This document shows positions 14,180-16,620 of a DNA stretch of 16,620 nucleotides, piece after piece. How positions within the stretch are numbered: position 1 is the first letter of the stretch; each line of letters begins with the position of its first letter. The stretch comes from Thermoleophilaceae bacterium (lineage in GTDB: Bacteria; Actinomycetota; Thermoleophilia; Solirubrobacterales; Thermoleophilaceae): contig JACCSF010000370.1 of NCBI GenBank assembly GCA_013813135.1, positions 1 through 16,620 on the forward strand. Reading direction: 5' to 3'. Both the position numbers and the translations under genes were made by a program. Under the pieces are notes generated by a model, which worked only from the letters and a program-made list of their open reading frames with translations, was not told the DNA's origin and made no database searches.

Positions 14180-15514
14180 GTGAGCATCTCACGCGACCTC
14201 GAACGCTACGCAGGGCTCTTCGCCTCCCGCACCAAGGTCATGAAGTCGTCGGCCATGCGTGACCTGATGGCCGTGACCGCGCGGCCCGAGGTGATCTCGC
14301 TGGCCGGCGGCCTGCCGGACACGAGCACGTTCCCTCCGGACACGTTTGCCGCGGTCGCCCAGCGCGTCGCCGCGGAGTCGTGCGCACAGGCCCTGCAATA
14401 CGGACCCACCGAGGGACTCGGCGAGACGAAGGACTGCATCGCCGAGGTGATGGCCGCGGAGGGCATGCCGCTGGACCGCGAGGACGCGATCGTGACGACC
14501 GGCGGGCAGCAGGTGATCGACCTGGTCACGAAGACGCTGATCGACCCGGGCAACGTGGTGATCGCCGAGGGCCCGACCTACCCGGGCGCCGTGCCGGTCT
14601 TCCTCGCCTACCAGGCCGAGGTCGTCCAGATCGAAATGGACACCGCCGGCATGCGGGTCGACCTGCTCGAGGAGGCGCTCGACCGCCTGGATCGGGAGGG
14701 CCGTCGGCCCAAGTTCATCTACACGGTGCCGACCTTCCAGAACCCGGCGGGCGTGAGCATGTCCCTGAGCCGGCGGCGGCGACTCGTGGAGATCGCCCAT
14801 GAGCGGGAGCTGCTGGTGTTGGAGGACAATCCGTACGGGCTGCTGCGCTACGAGGGTGACGGGCTGCCGCCGCTCTACGCACTCGACGGTGGCGTATACG
14901 TCATGTACCTCGGCACGTTCTCGAAGATCCTCGCGCCCGGGATTCGCCTCGGCTGGGTGGCGGCGCCGCCGCCCGTGCTGGAGAAGATCGGGGTCGCCAA
15001 ACAGGGCACAGACCTCTGCACCTCGACGCTGTCGCAGCTGATCGTGCAGGCCTACTTCGAGCGCGGCGACTGGCGCGAGTATGTCGACTCGCTCACCGAC
15101 GTCTATCGCAAGCGGCGCGACACGATGCTCGACGCCTTGGCCGAGCACTTCCCGCGCCAGGCCGAGTGGACCCGCCCCAGCGGCGGGCTGTTCATCTGGG
15201 CCACGCTGCCGGATTTCATCGACACGACCGACTTGCTCGCCCGCGCACTGCGCGACAACGTGGCCTTCGTGCCGGGCGAGGCGGCGTTCCTGGACGGCCG
15301 CGGACGCAGCTCGATGCGGCTCAACTTCTCGGGCTCCGACGAGGAGTCGATCCGCGAGGGCATCCGCCGCATCGGCGAGGTCGTGACGGAGCAGGTGGAG
15401 CTGTACGGCACGTTGACCGGCGAGCGCCAGGCAGTGTCGTCGCCGGCGCAGGAGGCCGGCGAGGTGGTACAGCTGCCGACGCCGGCGCAACGCGCCCGGC
15501 GGGCGAAGGGCTAG
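14180..15514 (+). CDS. PLP-dependent aminotransferase, class I/II (LysN/2-aminoadipate type)
   Basis: The 444-residue enzyme belongs to fold-type I. VISLAGGLPDTSTFP (38-52), LQYGPTEGLGETKDCI (72-87) and VTTGGQQVIDL (105-115) are hallmarks of the branch that includes 2-aminoadipate transaminases and the catalytic half of MocR regulators. PLP contacts are Asn188 (FQNPAG), Asp216 and Tyr219 (LEDNPYG), and the Schiff-base Lys249 (GTFSKILAPGIRLGW). Arg380 (SSMRLNFS) should bind the substrate carboxylate. There is no DNA-binding domain. The last 34 residues are a Gln/Pro/Ala-rich tail. The GTG start lies 28 bases from a divergent gene. It overlaps ddl by one base (TAGTG), so a role in supplying an amino acid for cell-wall synthesis is possible. 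The substrate cannot be fixed from sequence. Confidence 0.88.
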   Translation: MSISRDLERYAGLFASRTKVMKSSAMRDLMAVTARPEVISLAGGLPDTSTFPPDTFAAVAQRVAAESCAQALQYGPTEGLGETKDCIAEVMAAEGMPLDREDAIVTTGGQQVIDLVTKTLIDPGNVVIAEGPTYPGAVPVFLAYQAEVVQIEMDTAGMRVDLLEEALDRLDREGRRPKFIYTVPTFQNPAGVSMSLSRRRRLVEIAHERELLVLEDNPYGLLRYEGDGLPPLYALDGGVYVMYLGTFSKILAPGIRLGWVAAPPPVLEKIGVAKQGTDLCTSTLSQLIVQAYFERGDWREYVDSLTDVYRKRRDTMLDALAEHFPRQAEWTRPSGGLFIWATLPDFIDTTDLLARALRDNVAFVPGEAAFLDGRGRSSMRLNFSGSDEESIREGIRRIGEVVTEQVELYGTLTGERQAVSSPAQEAGEVVQLPTPAQRARRAKG

Positions 15515-16494
15515 TGAAGGCGGACGCTGCGCGCCCGCCCACGCCGGGCGTCCAACCACGGCGAGTCGCCGTGTTGAAGGGCGGTCGGTCACTGGAGCGG
15601 CAGGTGTCGCTGCGGTCCGGTGCGCGCGTTGAGGATGCGCTAACGCGACTGGGTCATGAGGTGGTGCCGATCGACGGGGGCGTCGACCTGGTCCGCCAGC
15701 TGCGCGAGGCGCGCCCCGACGTGGCCTTCATCGCGATGCATGGGCGCGACGGCGAGGACGGCACGGTGCAGGAACTGCTCGAGATCCTCGACATCCCGTA
15801 CACCGGCTCGGGGGTGCTGGCCTGCGTACGGTCGATGGACAAGGTCCTGGCGAAGCACCTGATGATCGAAGCCGGTATCCCGACGCCGGAGTTCTTCGCG
15901 TTCAACGAGACGGCATTCCGCGAGCTTGGGGCCGCGGAGGCGCTCGGTGCGATCGAGGAGCGCCTCGACTTTCCGATAGTCGTCAAGCCGTCGAGTCAGG
16001 GTTCGGCGCTGGGGATCAAGTTCGCCAGCTCGGCGGCGGACGTGCCGGCCGCGCTGGTGGCGGCCTTTTCCTACGACTCGAAGGTGCTGCTCGAGCGCCA
16101 CGTGGACGGGCGCGACCTGGCGGTGTCGATCCTCGCCGGCGACCCGCTGCCGGTGGTCGAGGCCGTGCCGCAAGGCGACGAGTTCTACGACTTCCAGGCC
16201 CGTTACGAGATCGGGCGAACCGCCTTCGTGTGCCCGGCCGAGCTACCGGACGGCGCGACCGAGCGGGCCCAGGAGCTGGCGCTCCAGACCTACCGGCTGC
16301 TGGGCTGCCACGCCTTCGGCCGGGTCGACCTGATGCTCGACGCGGCCGGCGAGCTGACGGTGCTCGAGGCCAACCCGATCCCCGGTCTCACGGAAACCAG
16401 CCTGCTGCCCCAGGCGGCCGAGGCGGCCGGAATCTCGTTCGACGGGCTAGTCGGGCGGATCCTCGACTTGGCGCTGCGTCGAGCGCCCGCGTAG
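15514..16494 (+). CDS. ddl: D-alanine-D-alanine ligase (ATP-grasp)
   Basis: The 326-residue enzyme joins two D-alanines for peptidoglycan. VAVLKGGRSLERQVSLRSG (18-36) holds the first D-Ala-site Glu28. AMHGRDGEDGTVQELLE (74-90) and PYTGSGVLACVRSMDK (95-110) follow. The ATP-grasp loop is IVVKPSSQGSALGIKF (155-170), where the more usual Gly-Ser-Ser is Gly-Ser-Ala. The omega-loop has FYDFQARY (224-231), keeping Tyr231. The C-terminal GRVDLMLD (269-276) and EANPIPGLTETSLLPQAA (285-302) provide metal and second-site residues. The GTG start overlaps the aminotransferase stop and is preceded by GAAGGG. The stop is nine bases before the tandem repeat. D-Ala-D-Ala specificity is inferred; a D-Ala-D-X ligase is possible. 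Confidence 0.92.
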   Translation: MKADAARPPTPGVQPRRVAVLKGGRSLERQVSLRSGARVEDALTRLGHEVVPIDGGVDLVRQLREARPDVAFIAMHGRDGEDGTVQELLEILDIPYTGSGVLACVRSMDKVLAKHLMIEAGIPTPEFFAFNETAFRELGAAEALGAIEERLDFPIVVKPSSQGSALGIKFASSAADVPAALVAAFSYDSKVLLERHVDGRDLAVSILAGDPLPVVEAVPQGDEFYDFQARYEIGRTAFVCPAELPDGATERAQELALQTYRLLGCHAFGRVDLMLDAAGELTVLEANPIPGLTETSLLPQAAEAAGISFDGLVGRILDLALRRAPA

Positions 16495-16503
16495 CCGATC
16501 CCG

Positions 16504-16620
16504 CCACGGGGGGCCGGGGGCGCGAGCCCCCGGGATGTGCCACCCACCGGCCGACGCTCCACGGGGGGCCGGGGGCGCGAGCCCCCGGGATGTGCCACCC
16601 ACCGGCCGACGCTCCACGGG
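16504..16620. repeat. Perfect 55-base tandem repeat with GNRA-capped hairpin, running off the window
   Basis: Two complete units (16504-16558 and 16559-16613) are identical at all 55 bases, and a third begins at 16614 and is cut by the window end. Each unit contains CCGGGGGC-GCGA-GCCCCCGG (16514-16533 and 16569-16588), an eight-base perfect stem closed by a GCGA tetraloop of the GNRA class. A segment with GATGTGCCACCC and GACGCT follows. The period is not a multiple of three and no gene is visible. The array starts nine bases after ddl. There is no T-run, so canonical termination is not indicated, though the first hairpin could protect or end the ddl transcript. The true copy number is unknown. 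Confidence 0.9.

Noticed and set aside
14180..15514. MocR/GntR-type transcription regulator
   Set aside because: The aminotransferase domain resembles that branch but there is no N-terminal winged helix, so it is annotated as an enzyme only.
14189..15592. 467-codon open frame on the minus strand
   Set aside because: Antisense to the aminotransferase, whose PLP motifs fix the coding strand. The shadow product has no recognisable domain.
16504..16620. CRISPR array
   Set aside because: The units abut and are wholly identical over 55 bases, with no variable spacers and no cas genes in view.

Overview
The window is a gene-dense, very GC-rich bacterial chromosome segment with 18 protein genes, the first cut by the window edge. 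GTG outnumbers ATG as start codon (13 to 5 by my start choices), genes overlap by 1 to 34 bases, and several starts appear leaderless or nearly so. Together with a menaquinone-type quinol oxidase whose cytochrome b is split, this suggests a high-GC actinobacterium, perhaps of class Thermoleophilia (Solirubrobacterales or a relative). That assignment is inference; no rRNA or other marker is present.

Bases 1-3141 (minus strand) form a respiratory operon read from right to left: Rieske protein (qcrA), cytochrome b6-like subunit (qcrB), a subunit IV-cytochrome c fusion (qcrC), the menaquinone methyltransferase menG, and the start of a gene that may encode a polyprenyl diphosphate synthase. These genes make menaquinol and oxidise it. 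Bases 3192-6855 (minus strand) form a tetrapyrrole operon: hemB, a two-domain AsnC-fold protein resembling a fused AhbA-AhbB sirohaem decarboxylase, hemL, and a small conserved-looking protein of unknown role. It supplies haem precursors, which fits its position beside the haem-rich bc complex.

Bases 6856-7144 are a non-coding gap holding three degenerate copies of a hairpin-bearing repeat with a period of about 61-62 bases. Bases 7145-9196 (minus) encode an ABC-2 exporter (ATPase and permease). Only 28 bases separate it from the divergent ymdB-type phosphodiesterase gene (9225-10004, plus).

Bases 9883-14151 (minus) encode a DUF4126-like membrane protein, a soluble alkaline-phosphatase-superfamily enzyme, a GtrA-like flippase and a GT87-like membrane glycosyltransferase with a PepSY-like N-terminal region. 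The last three overlap and look like a cell-envelope glycan cassette. The glycosyltransferase tail runs antisense through the 3' end of ymdB. Bases 14180-16494 (plus) encode a PLP aminotransferase and a D-Ala-D-Ala ligase. Immediately after ddl, a perfect 55-base tandem repeat begins, each unit carrying a GNRA-capped hairpin, and it runs off the end of the window.

The most distinctive points are the 55-base hairpin array and its apparent decayed relatives upstream of hemB, the fused AhbA-AhbB-like protein inside an early haem operon, and a cysteine-free cytochrome b6 that cannot carry the covalent haem c of b6f-type complexes.
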